This document shows, one piece after another, positions 28,338 to 37,137 of a DNA stretch of 64,000 nt (position 1 is its first letter; every line of letters starts with the position of its first letter). The position numbers and the translations under genes were made by a program. Origin of the DNA: UBA11136 sp964482135 (lineage in GTDB: Bacteria > Pseudomonadota > Alphaproteobacteria > UBA11136); contig CAYZWF010000005.1 of NCBI GenBank assembly GCA_964482135.1, positions 7,687-71,686 on the forward strand. Direction: 5' to 3'. The notes under the pieces were generated by a model, which did not search any database, had not been told where the DNA came from, and was given only the letters and a program-made list of their open reading frames with translations.

Positions 28338-29060
28338 GTGGCCGATCCACTCCATCAGTTTAAAATCCATCCCGTGGTTCACATCCCCTTGGGCGAGGTG
28401 AACGCGTCCCTGACCAATTCCGGCGTCGCCATGCTGGCGGCCACGGTGGCCGTTACCCTGTTCATGACGCTCAGCATGCGCGGCCGCGCCCTGGTTCCGG
28501 GACGCTGGCAGTCATTGGCGGAATTGGCCTATGAATTCATCGGCAACATGGTGCGCGACAATGTGGGCAAGGAGGGGCGGCCCTATTTCCCCTTCGTGCT
28601 GTCGCTTTTCATGTTTGTCCTGTTCGGCAATCTTCTGGGGCTTCTGCCTTACAGCTTTACCTTTACCAGCCATATTATCGTCACCTTCGCCATGGCGTTG
28701 GTGGTTTTTCTCGGCGTGACGGCCGTTGGCATTATCCGTCATGGCCTTCATTTCTTCAGTTTTTTCGTGCCCAAGGGCGTGCCGGCAGCAATGCTGCCGT
28801 TGATGATTCCCATCGAGGTGGTCTCCTATCTCTCACGCCCGGTAAGCCTTTCCATCCGTCTCTTCGCCAATATGATGGCGGGCCATACCATGATGAAGGT
28901 TTTCGCCGGATTCGTTTTTTCCCTGGGTGTGTTCGGTTTTGCGCCCCTGGCCGTGGATGTGGCCCTGACAGCCTTCGAGGTCATGGTGGCCTTTCTCCAG
29001 GCCTATGTGTTCACCGTTCTTACCTGTCTTTATCTCAACGACACCATTCATCTGCATTAG
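28338..29060 (+). CDS. atpB: F0 ATP synthase subunit a
   Basis: 240 residues from GTG 28338, which follows the atpI stop after one base and has an AGGAA ribosome site. It provides the proton half-channels. The essential Arg lies in SRPVSLSIRLFANMMAGH, and the C-terminal helix AFLQAYVFTVLTCLYLNDTI is typical. The open frame extends further upstream but only through atpI. Confidence 0.96.
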   Translation: MADPLHQFKIHPVVHIPLGEVNASLTNSGVAMLAATVAVTLFMTLSMRGRALVPGRWQSLAELAYEFIGNMVRDNVGKEGRPYFPFVLSLFMFVLFGNLLGLLPYSFTFTSHIIVTFAMALVVFLGVTAVGIIRHGLHFFSFFVPKGVPAAMLPLMIPIEVVSYLSRPVSLSIRLFANMMAGHTMMKVFAGFVFSLGVFGFAPLAVDVALTAFEVMVAFLQAYVFTVLTCLYLNDTIHLH

Positions 29061-29142
29061 GACCATCACCATGCGGAAGGAAAAATTCCGCATAACCCGA
29101 AACGTTGATTCGTTACCTGCATAAACAAAGGATTTCAGAACC

Positions 29143-29367
29143 ATGGATATTGAAGCTGCAAAAATGATTGGCGCCGGCCTTGCCGTTATCGGCCTTGGCG
29201 GCGTGGGCGTCGGTATCGGCAATATCTTTTCTTCACTGATCAGCTCCATCTCCCGCAATCCGGCATCCCGCCCGGAAGTGTTCCCCATGAGCATGCTGGG
29301 CTTTGCCCTGGTGGAAGCGGTGGCGCTGTATGCCTTGCTGATCTCGTTCCTGATCCTGTTCCTATAG
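29143..29367 (+). CDS. atpE: F0 ATP synthase subunit c
   Basis: 74 residues, two membrane helices joined by the polar loop SRNPASRPE. The ion-binding carboxylate is Glu58 in GFALVEAVALYALL. No extra Na+-coordinating residues are seen, so proton use is likely. It lies 82 bases after atpB. Confidence 0.96.
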   Translation: MDIEAAKMIGAGLAVIGLGGVGVGIGNIFSSLISSISRNPASRPEVFPMSMLGFALVEAVALYALLISFLILFL

Positions 29368-29434
29368 GACGAGAAGAAGGAGTTTCCCGGGGGCGTTCCG
29401 CATTCCGCGGCGCCCCGGGGCTCAAGGAAGCGCC

Positions 29435-29929
29435 ATGCCGCAACTAGACGTCGCCCTTTATCCGCCCCAGCTCATCTGGCTCGTCATCAGCTTCACGCTG
29501 TTGTATCTGGCCATGGCCAGGGTCGCCCTGCCGCGTATTTCCGAGGTGCTTGAAAAGCGCCGTGACCGGATCGATGGCGATCTCGACAAGGCGAGTTCCC
29601 TGAAGAAGGAAGCCGATGAGGCTCTGGCGGCCTATGAAAAATCCATGGCCGAGGCCAAGACCCAGGCGCTTGCCGTGATCAAGGAAGTCTCCGACAAGCT
29701 GGTCGAGGACTCCGCGGCCCGTCATGCCGAACTTTCCGCCACCATAGCCGATCAGGCCGAGGCCGCCGAAGCCACCATCGCACGAGCCAAGGAAAGCGCG
29801 CTGGCGGATATCGGCGGTATCGCCGAAGACATCACCAGCCAGGCCGCGGCCAAGCTGATCGGGGCCAAGAAGGTGGATAAGAAACAGCTTCAGGACGCCG
29901 TGACGGCCGCCATGAAGGAGCATGAATGA
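29435..29929 (+). CDS. atpF': F0 ATP synthase subunit b'
   Basis: 164 residues. An N-terminal membrane helix (LIWLVISFTLLYLAMARVAL) is followed by a long charged coiled coil that forms the peripheral stalk with subunit b. A paired b'/b arrangement is found in alphaproteobacteria and phototrophs. The stop overlaps the start of atpF by 4 bases. Confidence 0.93.
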   Translation: MPQLDVALYPPQLIWLVISFTLLYLAMARVALPRISEVLEKRRDRIDGDLDKASSLKKEADEALAAYEKSMAEAKTQALAVIKEVSDKLVEDSAARHAELSATIADQAEAAEATIARAKESALADIGGIAEDITSQAAAKLIGAKKVDKKQLQDAVTAAMKEHE

Positions 29930-30411
29930 TGTTGGAATCCGCCGAATTCTGGGTCGCCATCGCCTTCATCGCCTTCGTCGCCGGCGTCTTCAAGCCGGGC
30001 CGCAAGTTCCTGCTCGACGCCCTCGACAGCAGGGCGGCGAAAATCCGGTCCGAGATTGACGAGGCCACGCGCCTGCGCGAGGAAGCCCAGGCCGCCCTTG
30101 CAGCCTATCAGCGCAAACAGCGCGAGGCCGCCGAAGAAGCCGGGGAAATGCTCGAACATGCCAGGGAGGAGGCCGACCTGTTACGTAAGCGGACCCTGAG
30201 CGAGCTTGAGGAGGCCCTGCAACGGCGCCAGAAACAGGCCCTCGACCGCATCGCCCAGGCCGAGGCCGAGGCCACTCAGGAAGTGCGCAATCATGCGGTG
30301 GATATCGCCGTCACCGCCACCGTGCGGATTCTCGAGGAAAACCTGGGGGATGAACGTGGCGACGACCTGGTCAAGGCCGCCATCGAGGAGTTGCCGAAAA
30401 AGCTGCATTAG
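29926..30411 (+). CDS. atpF: F0 ATP synthase subunit b
   Basis: 161 residues. A single N-terminal membrane helix (FWVAIAFIAFVAGVF) then KPGRKFLLDALDSRAAKIRSEIDEA and coiled coil. It is the last gene of the F0 operon, coupled to b' by ATGA and followed by a strong terminator. The F1 genes are not in the window, as expected where the two operons are separate. Confidence 0.94.
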   Translation: MMLESAEFWVAIAFIAFVAGVFKPGRKFLLDALDSRAAKIRSEIDEATRLREEAQAALAAYQRKQREAAEEAGEMLEHAREEADLLRKRTLSELEEALQRRQKQALDRIAQAEAEATQEVRNHAVDIAVTATVRILEENLGDERGDDLVKAAIEELPKKLH

Positions 30412-30437
30412 GAAAATTCGCAGCCTGCAACGGCAAA

Positions 30438-30466
30438 ACCCCCGCCGGGAAGCGGGGGTTTTTTAG
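30438..30466 (+). terminator. Intrinsic terminator after atpF
   Basis: The stem ACCCCCGC with GCGGGGGT around a short loop is followed by TTTTTT. It closes the F0 operon. Confidence 0.9.
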
Positions 30467-30501
30467 TGGCCGAAGAATTGTGGCCGGGTGGCGGGAAGCT
30501 C

Positions 30502-30759
30502 CTAAAGTTCCTTATCGGTGCCGTCGCAGTAAGGCGGCGCCTTGGTATGTTTGCAACCGCAGAAGAAAATGGTATCCGAGATTTCTGGCGTGAAAGGAAC
30601 GGGCTGGAAGCCACTTCCGGAATGGGCGCCGTCGCAGAAAGGCTGTTTTTCGCTTTTCCCGCAGCTGCACCAGTAATAGGTTTTTCCGGCTTCCACCTCC
30701 ACCTCGTAGGGGCCCTTTTTGACGATAATGGGCTCTTCCATTATTTCACTCATTTCCAC
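30502..30759 (-). CDS. CDGSH iron-sulfur protein with two motifs
   Basis: 85 residues with two CDGSH-type [2Fe-2S] motifs. The first is complete: Cys31-x-Cys33, Cys42 and His46 (CSCGKSEKQPFCDGAH). The second has Cys67, Cys69 and Cys78 but Asp82 where the ligand His is expected (CGCKHTKAPPYCDGTD). Dual-motif CDGSH proteins are redox-active cluster carriers of unsettled function. It is convergent with the F0 operon. Confidence 0.88.
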   Translation of the reverse strand: MEMSEIMEEPIIVKKGPYEVEVEAGKTYYWCSCGKSEKQPFCDGAHSGSGFQPVPFTPEISDTIFFCGCKHTKAPPYCDGTDKEL

Positions 30760-30972
30760 CTCTTCCTTTAGCCTTTTGGCTGTATTACCTTGCGATGCTC
30801 AAACCGGGCTACCGTCACGCGGCAGCCCGATTTAGATACTGATATAGAGACGCGGGCATGAGGGCACAAGGATAAGATTACGGATCGTGGGACGCGGCCA
30901 CCTCTTTTCCGTTCCAGTGCCCGGCACGCGCCTTCCAGCCCTTCTTTTAGAGAACCTTTCCAGGGAAGTTTC

Positions 30973-31935
30973 ATGGCGGTCTATACGGAAGTTTCCGACC
31001 AAGAACTGGCCACCTTCCTGCGCGGCTATGATATCGGCCACGCGGTATCGTTCAAGGGCATCGCCGAAGGCGTGGAGAATTCCAACTATCTTCTCCGCAC
31101 CGATCGGGGCAGCTTTATCCTGACCCTGTACGAAAAGCGGGTGGCACCCAAAGACCTGCCCTATTTCCTCGGCCTCATGGATCATCTTGCCGCTGAGGGC
31201 CTTGTCTGTCCCACCCCCATCCATGGCAGCGACGGCGAGGCCCTGCGCGAACTGTGCGGACGCCCCGCCGCCATCATCAGCTTTCTCGAGGGCATGTGGC
31301 CACGCCGCGTCGAGCCCCCTCACTGTGCCCTGCTGGGCGAAGCCATGGCGAACATGCATCTCGCCGGCAACAGCTTCGCCATGAAACGGGAGAACAACCT
31401 CTCGGTGGCGGGCTGGCGTCCCCTGTTCGAGGCCTGCCGCAAGCGCGCCCATGAAATCGAGGACGGTCTTGAGGAGATCATAGAGGAGGAACTGGCGCGG
31501 CTGGAGGAAAGCTGGCCCGCCGGCCTTCCCGCAGGCATCATCCATGCCGACCTGTTTCCCGACAACGTGTTCTTTCTTGATAATAAGCTGTCGGGGCTGA
31601 TTGATTTCTATTTCGCCTGTAACGATTTCCTCGCCTATGACCTGGCCATCTGTCTCAATGCCTGGTGTTTCGAGGAAGACGGCAGTTTCAACCTTACCAA
31701 GGGGCGCCGCCTGTTGGCCGGGTATGGCGGCGTGCGGCCTTTGGAAAAGAGCGAAATCGCGGCTCTGCCCCTGCTCGCCCGCGGCGGCGCCATGCGCTTT
31801 CTCCTGACACGGCTTTACGACTGGCTGCACCACCCCGAGGGCGCCATGGTCGGCCCCAAAGACCCCCGGGAATATCTGGGCAAGCTGCGCTTTCACCAGC
31901 AGGTGAGCGACGCAGGCGCATACGGGTTGGACTAA
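30973..31935 (+). CDS. thrB: Homoserine kinase, ThrB type II
   Basis: 320 residues of the choline-kinase-like fold used for homoserine kinase in many alphaproteobacteria. It phosphorylates homoserine for threonine synthesis, with ThrC encoded at 40.7-42.2 kb. Motifs: EGVENSNYLLRT near the N-terminus, the catalytic HADLFPDNVFF loop and LIDFYFACND. The stop overlaps the start of rnhA (TAATG). Confidence 0.93.
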   Translation: MAVYTEVSDQELATFLRGYDIGHAVSFKGIAEGVENSNYLLRTDRGSFILTLYEKRVAPKDLPYFLGLMDHLAAEGLVCPTPIHGSDGEALRELCGRPAAIISFLEGMWPRRVEPPHCALLGEAMANMHLAGNSFAMKRENNLSVAGWRPLFEACRKRAHEIEDGLEEIIEEELARLEESWPAGLPAGIIHADLFPDNVFFLDNKLSGLIDFYFACNDFLAYDLAICLNAWCFEEDGSFNLTKGRRLLAGYGGVRPLEKSEIAALPLLARGGAMRFLLTRLYDWLHHPEGAMVGPKDPREYLGKLRFHQQVSDAGAYGLD

Positions 31936-32408
31936 TGACGAAGGCGGCGCCGTCCCAGTCCCCGGCAATGGTGGCATTATTCACCGATGGCGCCTGTTCG
32001 GGCAATCCCGGCCCCGGCGGCTGGGGCGTGCTGTTGCGCTATGGCGAGGCGGAAAAGGAACTGTGCGGTTTCGAGGCCGAAACCACCAACAACCGCATGG
32101 AACTCACCGCCGCCATACGCGGGATCGAGGCGCTCAACCGCGATGCCCGCGTGGCCCTCTATACCGACAGCACCTATCTGCGCGACGGCATCACCAAATG
32201 GATCGGCGAATGGAAGGCCCGGGGCTGGAAGACCGCGGCCAAAAAACCGGTGAAGAATCAGGACTTATGGCAACGGCTGGAAGAGGCGCTGGGCAGCCAT
32301 GAGGTGGAATGGCACTGGGTCAAGGGCCATTCCGGCCATGACGGAAACGAGCGCGCCGACGCCCTGGCCCGCAAGGGGCTTGAACAAGGCGCCGGCGGCT
32401 GTGTTTAG
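31935..32408 (+). CDS. rnhA: Ribonuclease HI
   Basis: 157 residues from ATG 31935. It cleaves RNA in RNA:DNA hybrids. The catalytic acids are Asp18 (LFTDGACSGNPGPGGWG), Glu in NNRMELTAAI and Asp in LYTDSTYL, with the later NERADALARKG. The thrB-rnhA order is common in this class. Translation is coupled to thrB. Confidence 0.95.
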   Translation: MTKAAPSQSPAMVALFTDGACSGNPGPGGWGVLLRYGEAEKELCGFEAETTNNRMELTAAIRGIEALNRDARVALYTDSTYLRDGITKWIGEWKARGWKTAAKKPVKNQDLWQRLEEALGSHEVEWHWVKGHSGHDGNERADALARKGLEQGAGGCV

Positions 32409-32421
32409 GGGGCTAACAAGT

Positions 32422-32457
32422 CCAGCCCGGAAAACCGGACCGATAAATCCGGGCTGG
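32422..32457. terminator. 10-bp stem hairpin between convergent rnhA and peroxiredoxin genes
   Basis: CCAGCCCGGA at 32422-32431 pairs perfectly with TCCGGGCTGG at 32448-32457. There is no T-run on either side, so it is a weak or Rho-assisted bidirectional end signal. Confidence 0.5.
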
Positions 32458-32467
32458 GGAAAGCGGC

Positions 32468-32947
32468 CTAAAGCTGTTCCAGCAGGGCTTCGGCGGAGCT
32501 GACCTCGAAGTCGGGGCCGCCCTCGTTATTGAGCACCGTCACCGTGCCGTCATCGACGATCATGGAATAGCGGTTGGAGCGCACGCCGAGACCGGCCACG
32601 CCGAGATCCAGTTCCATGCCCACGGCCTTGGTGAAGTCGCCGGGATCGGCATAGAGCGCAACCTTGTCGCCCACGTTCTGGGCTTCGCCCCAGGCCGCCA
32701 TGACAAAGGGATCGTTAACGGAAACACAAACGATGCTGTCCACGCCCTTGGCCTTGAGGGCGTCGGCGTTGTTGACGAAGCCGGGCAGATGGGCCGCCGA
32801 ACAGGTGGGAGTGAAGGCCCCCGGAACCACGAAGAAGGCCACTTTCTTGCCGCCGAAAATGTCATCGGTGGAAATCTGGGCAGGCCCGTCTTCCGTCATG
32901 TGAAACAGATTGGCTGAAGGTATCTTGTCGCCGACATTGATGCTCAT
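32468..32947 (-). CDS. Peroxiredoxin, Prx5/glutaredoxin-dependent type
   Basis: 159 residues. It reduces hydrogen peroxide and alkyl peroxides. The peroxidatic Cys49 lies in VPGAFTPTCSAAHLPGF, the signature of the Prx5 group, and AWGEAQNVGDKVALYADPGDFTKAVGM is family-typical. It is a single gene, convergent with rnhA. Confidence 0.93.
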   Translation of the reverse strand: MSINVGDKIPSANLFHMTEDGPAQISTDDIFGGKKVAFFVVPGAFTPTCSAAHLPGFVNNADALKAKGVDSIVCVSVNDPFVMAAWGEAQNVGDKVALYADPGDFTKAVGMELDLGVAGLGVRSNRYSMIVDDGTVTVLNNEGGPDFEVSSAEALLEQL

Positions 32948-33063
32948 GTTCTTCCCCTATGGGTAAAATTTTGAAAAAAATAGCACGGGAACAGGCCCCT
33001 GCGGAGCGCGAACATAATCATTCTAATGCAAAAATGCAACGGCCCCCGGCGGTTTTTCATCCC

Positions 33064-35319
33064 CTAGTCAGGCGTCGAAGAAGCACCGCCACCGGCCCGG
33101 CTCACGGCGTCCACCACCCGCGCCGGAGTGAGCAGTTCCGGCAGCACCATGCCCTGGGGCGCGGCGGGACCGTAGACCACGTTGAAGGGGATACCGAAAC
33201 GCCCGAAACCCGCGAGATAGGCGGCGATATCATCGTCGCGGCGGGTCCAGTCGGCGCGCATGGCGATGACGCCGCCCTGATTGGATGAGTCGGATGGATC
33301 GGATGGAGCGCCCAGCAATTGGGTCACCTCGCCGCGATCGAGGGCCAGCTTTTTATTGACCTGGCAGGTGAGGCACCATTCGGCGGTCACGTCCACCAGC
33401 ACCACCCGCCCCGAGGCCACCAAGGCGGGGATGGCGGCGGGGTCGAAGGGCTGCCAGAGATGGTCGGACTGTGATGGCGGCGGCGGCGGGGCTACCGTAT
33501 TCTCGAAGCGGCCCGGCGCAATCAGCACCATCAGAATCAGGAGTCCCGCCGCCACGCGCAGGAAAGGACGCGGCAGGATGGTCCGGGGCTTGTCTCCGGC
33601 AAGGCCCCACAGCACCACCCCCAGCGCCAGCAGCAGGACCGACACCAGGGCGGCGGCATCCACCGAGACCTGCGCCGCCAGAACCGAAACCAGCCACAAG
33701 GCGGTGAGCGCCAGCGCCAGGCCCAGCAAGCGGCGCAGGGTCACCATCCACGGCCCCGGATGGGGCAGCCGCACGGCCAGTTGCGGCGCCGCTACCATGG
33801 TCAGATAGGGGGCGGCGAACCCCAGGCCCAGCGCCGCAAAGACGGCATAGGTCTCGAATGCGCCACGGGCCAGGGCGAAGCCGATGGCGGTGCCGAGAAA
33901 GGGCGCCGAACAGGGCGTCGCCAGCAGGGTGGCGAAGGCCCCGGTGAGGAACTGTCCCTCGATGCTGTGGGGCCGGGTCTGGGAATGGCCGCTGTGGCGC
34001 AGGGCGAGGTCGCCCATCCAGCCGGGCAGGGGAATTTCGAAGAAGCCCCACAGATTGCAGGCGAACAGGGTCAGCACCACTGCCATGGCGGCGAGAAAGA
34101 CCGGCTGTTGGAACTGGATGCCCCAACCCACGCTGAGCCCCGCCATGCGCAGCCCCACCGCCAGCGAGGCCAGCACCATGAAGGTGAAGAGAATCCCCGC
34201 CGAGGTGGCGAGGAAGCTGCGCCGCACGGCCCCGGTCTCGCCGCCGCCGTGACCGATGACGCCGAGCAGTTTCAGGGACAGCACCGGCAGCACGCAGGGC
34301 ATGAGGTTGAGGATGAGCCCGCCCAAGAGGGCGATGGCGAGAATGCCGGCAAATCCGCCAAGCCCGTTGGTCTCGGTCCCCGCCGTCACGGTGAGCCGCG
34401 CTTCCAGCGCCCGCGCCGGGGGAGCTTCGGCAGCGCTTTCAATATCACTTTCAACGATAGTCACGGTGAGGGGCAACCCCACGAGGGAGGCGGTTTTGCC
34501 GTCGTCTTGCGGCGATGCCGGACCCATCCCCGCCGCCATGGTCAACACCGCCACCCGGCCCCCGGCCAGGGAGCGCAGTTTCGGCGCCCCGGCCCAGAAT
34601 CCCGGCGGGCCTTCCACGAAGGTGTCGAGAGCGCCGAAGGGAGTCCCCGAACGGGCGGTAATGCGGAGCCGGGTCTTGTCTCCCGCGCCCAGCGCCTCCA
34701 CCCGCTCCACGGCCAGTTCGCCGCCCTCATGGGGGCCCGGCACCAGCGCGCGGTAGCGGTCGATGAGGGTGGCGAAGGGAGTGGGCGTAGCGTCCCCCGA
34801 CGGCAGGTCCAAGGCCAGATCGGCGCGGCGCGGAATGCATATCTCCTTGCAGGTGAGGTAATCCACCCGGGCGTTGAGGGAGAGCCCCCGGCCCGGCTTT
34901 TCGAGCCGCGCCGTCACCGGCAGCACCACCGCCTTCTCATAGCCCACGGTCTCCAGCCCATAGGCCGAATAGCGGCGCGGCGCCGGCCAGAAGAGTTCAG
35001 CCGCCGCCAGATTGGCCGAGCCCGACCAGTCCACCTGGGGCGGCAGCCCGGCATCGCCCGGCGAGCGCCAATAGGTTTTCCAGCCCGGTTCCATGCGGAA
35101 TTCCAGCCCTAAGGAAATGCTGTCTTCTTCTCCGGTGGCGGTCATGGCGGCGATGAGACGCACCTTGCTCTCCTCTACCTCGGACCAGGGTGAGGCGGCC
35201 TGAGAGCTTTGTGAACCTTGGGCAGCGGCGGCGGGCGACGCGCCTGAGAGAGCGAGGAAAGCGGCCATGAAAAAGGCCACGAAAGCGGGGCCTAGCGAGG
35301 AAAAAAACAATCGGGACAT
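33064..35319 (-). CDS. DsbD/ScsB-like thiol:disulfide interchange protein
   Basis: 751 residues from ATG 35319, chosen because it begins a signal peptide (MSRLFFSSLGPAFVAFFMAA). Order: a periplasmic DsbD-type N-terminal domain with the Cys pair in LTCKEICIPRRADL; eight membrane helices of the CcdA/DsbD type with NLMPCVLP and ATPCSAPFLG cysteines; a C-terminal thioredoxin domain with EWCLTCQVNK. It moves electrons from cytosolic thioredoxin to the periplasm. Periplasmic reductant is needed to build c-type cytochromes, of which this window has many. The frame is open 24 codons upstream. Confidence 0.9.
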   Translation of the reverse strand: MSRLFFSSLGPAFVAFFMAAFLALSGASPAAAAQGSQSSQAASPWSEVEESKVRLIAAMTATGEEDSISLGLEFRMEPGWKTYWRSPGDAGLPPQVDWSGSANLAAAELFWPAPRRYSAYGLETVGYEKAVVLPVTARLEKPGRGLSLNARVDYLTCKEICIPRRADLALDLPSGDATPTPFATLIDRYRALVPGPHEGGELAVERVEALGAGDKTRLRITARSGTPFGALDTFVEGPPGFWAGAPKLRSLAGGRVAVLTMAAGMGPASPQDDGKTASLVGLPLTVTIVESDIESAAEAPPARALEARLTVTAGTETNGLGGFAGILAIALLGGLILNLMPCVLPVLSLKLLGVIGHGGGETGAVRRSFLATSAGILFTFMVLASLAVGLRMAGLSVGWGIQFQQPVFLAAMAVVLTLFACNLWGFFEIPLPGWMGDLALRHSGHSQTRPHSIEGQFLTGAFATLLATPCSAPFLGTAIGFALARGAFETYAVFAALGLGFAAPYLTMVAAPQLAVRLPHPGPWMVTLRRLLGLALALTALWLVSVLAAQVSVDAAALVSVLLLALGVVLWGLAGDKPRTILPRPFLRVAAGLLILMVLIAPGRFENTVAPPPPPSQSDHLWQPFDPAAIPALVASGRVVLVDVTAEWCLTCQVNKKLALDRGEVTQLLGAPSDPSDSSNQGGVIAMRADWTRRDDDIAAYLAGFGRFGIPFNVVYGPAAPQGMVLPELLTPARVVDAVSRAGGGASSTPD

Positions 35320-35540
35320 GAAACATGGGGCGACTCGTCGCCACTCCTTATGAAGTCTTAAACTTTGCATTGCTATACTACAGCCCGTCACAGCTTCACA
35401 GAAGGTTTCACAAGCTCACAGCCTTTCACTTTTAAGTGTTGCATGACCGGGACCACTTGCCCCGCGGCGCCTCATGCTGGTACCATGGATATGCTGCGAG
35501 ATAACGCCCCGCCATTCTTAGGATTGGAAATTATTCAAAG

Positions 35541-36122
35541 ATGGGCCGTTCCATAAAAGAGGATATGCCTTCCTATCTCGATGGGGATCTTCTCATCGCC
35601 ATGCCGCAGATGCGCGACCCCCGCTTTTCCCAGTCCGTCATCTATATGGTGGCCCATTCCGACGACGGCGCCATGGGGATCGTTCTCAACCAGATGATTG
35701 ATTCCATCACCTTTCCCGACCTCTTGAAACAGCTCGGCATCGCGCTTGAGCGCGAGGAACAGATCATCGGCATCCATTGTGGCGGCCCAGTGGAAAGCGG
35801 CCGCGGCTTCGTGCTTCATTCCCCCGACTATCATCAGGAAGGCACCCTGGAACTTAATTCGGAAATCTGCCTCACTGCCACGGTGGAAATCCTGCGCGCC
35901 ATCGCCGCCGGACAAGGCCCCCGCCAATGCATGCTGGCGCTGGGCTATGCGGGATGGGGGCCGGGCCAGCTCGAATCGGAAATCCAGTCCAATGGCTGGC
36001 TCCACGCGCCCGCCGACAGCAAGCTGGTGTTCGACGACGACCTCTCCAATTTATGGGAGCGGGCAGTGGCCAGCCTGGGCATCGATCCGTCCATGCTTTC
36101 CGACGACGCCGGCCACGCCTGA
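35541..36122 (+). CDS. yqgE: YqgE/AlgH family protein
   Basis: 193 residues of the DUF179 family. Motifs: LIAMPQMRDPRFSQSVIYMVAHSDDGAMGIVLN and HCGGPVESGRGFVLHS, then ALGYAGWGPGQLESEIQSNGWL. Structure-known family members have no proven activity. It is a single gene on the plus strand with no clear operon partner. Confidence 0.9.
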   Translation: MGRSIKEDMPSYLDGDLLIAMPQMRDPRFSQSVIYMVAHSDDGAMGIVLNQMIDSITFPDLLKQLGIALEREEQIIGIHCGGPVESGRGFVLHSPDYHQEGTLELNSEICLTATVEILRAIAAGQGPRQCMLALGYAGWGPGQLESEIQSNGWLHAPADSKLVFDDDLSNLWERAVASLGIDPSMLSDDAGHA

Positions 36123-36467
36123 GACTGGTTTGCCCCGCCTGAGGCTGGGCCACGCCCGAGGGGTATTCGCAGCCCATTTGAAGGGTGTTCCCACCCCGCT
36201 CATTTCAATCTAAGTTATTGAATTAAAACGAATCTGCCGCCGGAAGGCGTGAAAATGTTAACATTTGTCATCATTTGTTAACATGCCGCGCCAAGGACGG
36301 GCGCGCAGCCCAGGCCAGGTGCGGCTTACGCGGAATTGTGCGGCGTGGAAATTCACCGTTCCAATGTTAACATGTGAGAGGGATATGGGTTGGCAATGGC
36401 GCGGCGCACTGCGCCCCTACACATCAAGTTCCACGCCGGAGAGGCCGTAAAGACATCGTTTTAAAAC
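36123..36467. other. Convergent intergenic region with TGTTAACA palindromes
   Basis: 345 bases between the ends of yqgE and the antitoxin gene, with no coding sequence. It carries ATGTTAACAT at 36255-36264, TGTTAACA at 36276-36283 (centres exactly 20 bases apart) and a third copy ATGTTAACAT at 36364-36373. A perfect 10-bp inverted repeat (CGGCGTGGAA at 36341-36350 with TTCCACGCCG at 36429-36438) encloses the third copy. Such sites are unexpected where no promoter is needed. Confidence 0.5.
36404..36418. repeat. 15-bp direct repeat, left copy, beside toxin-antitoxin pair
   Basis: GCGCACTGCGCCCCT, itself nearly palindromic. An identical copy is at 37230-37244 on the other side of the toxin-antitoxin genes. 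Confidence 0.6.
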
Positions 36468-36776
36468 TTAGGCCTCAACAAGTGCGTCCAAAACCTCTTT
36501 GGGTTTTCTTTCCAGGGCGGTTATGAGCACCCGAGCCGTCCGGTTTGGTTTTCTGCGCTGTTTCTTGCGCTCCCAGGATTGAAGTGTCGAAAGTTTGAAG
36601 CCAAACATATCCGCGAATTGTTTCTGTGAGAGCGCAAGGTTTTCCCTGACGGATTTTACGTCAACGTCTTCCGGAACTTTCAGGGCACGGATATGGACCC
36701 GTGAGTCATCTCCATCCAGGTAGGCGGCAATATCGGCGCGAGCCTCTTTGATTGATTGACGTAATGTACCGGTCAT
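36468..36776 (-). CDS. NadS/HigA2-like antitoxin (helix-turn-helix)
   Basis: 102 residues from ATG 36776, which overlaps the toxin stop by 4 bases. The helix-turn-helix is VRENLALSQKQFADMFGFKLSTLQSWERKKQ (about 50-80), typical of the NadS/HigA2 antitoxin family. Toxin-first gene order is also usual for this family. It would bind the toxin and repress the operon through the palindromes at 37110-37137. Confidence 0.85.
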   Translation of the reverse strand: MTGTLRQSIKEARADIAAYLDGDDSRVHIRALKVPEDVDVKSVRENLALSQKQFADMFGFKLSTLQSWERKKQRRKPNRTARVLITALERKPKEVLDALVEA

Positions 36777-37063
36777 TTGGCCCTCCGTTTCTTGCTGTCC
36801 TTGATCAACTTGGTGATTTTCTTCAGTTCCGCCTTCTCGTTCTCCGTTAAATCCGTTTTTCGATTTTTTGGATAACAAGCCAGGAAAAAAACCTCGCTAT
36901 CACCGGAATGGAAATAATAAATCAGCCTTGACCGGCCCCCGGTTCCGAACTGCCGTATCTTTCTGGCGCCGCCGGTTTTAGGGACAACGCCGCCCAACTC
37001 CGGATTAAGCGCCAGTTTCGTCTGAACGGCCTCCATATGCCGCGCCGTGAACACCCCGCGCAT
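36773..37063 (-). CDS. RelE/HigB2-family toxin, start codon uncertain
   Basis: 96 residues from ATG 37063. RelE-family features are LNPELGGVVPKTGGARKIRQF, RSRLIYYFHSGDSEVFFLACYPKN and a Lys-rich end; these toxins cleave mRNA at the ribosome. The frame continues upstream for 12 more codons that also look like the family's N-terminus (IIFITPKAFKKAM), but there the only candidate start codons are ATA at 37094-37099. The original start may have mutated, leaving a truncated and perhaps weak toxin. Confidence 0.8.
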   Translation of the reverse strand: MRGVFTARHMEAVQTKLALNPELGGVVPKTGGARKIRQFGTGGRSRLIYYFHSGDSEVFFLACYPKNRKTDLTENEKAELKKITKLIKDSKKRRAK

Positions 37064-37109
37064 TGCTTTTTTGAAAGCCTTCGGAGTGATGAATATTATT
37101 TTACGTCAC

Positions 37110-37137
37110 ATAGTATGAACTATATGACAATGTCATA
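37110..37137. promoter_or_regulatory. Palindromic operator of the toxin-antitoxin operon
   Basis: TATGACA-A-TGTCATA (37123-37137) is a perfect 7-bp inverted repeat; it adjoins ATAGT-ATGA-ACTAT (37110-37123). They sit about 50 bases before the toxin start, where helix-turn-helix antitoxins autoregulate. Confidence 0.6.

Noticed and set aside
33760..35112. 450-codon open frame on the plus strand
   Set aside because: Antisense to the DsbD-like gene, low complexity, no recognisable motif.
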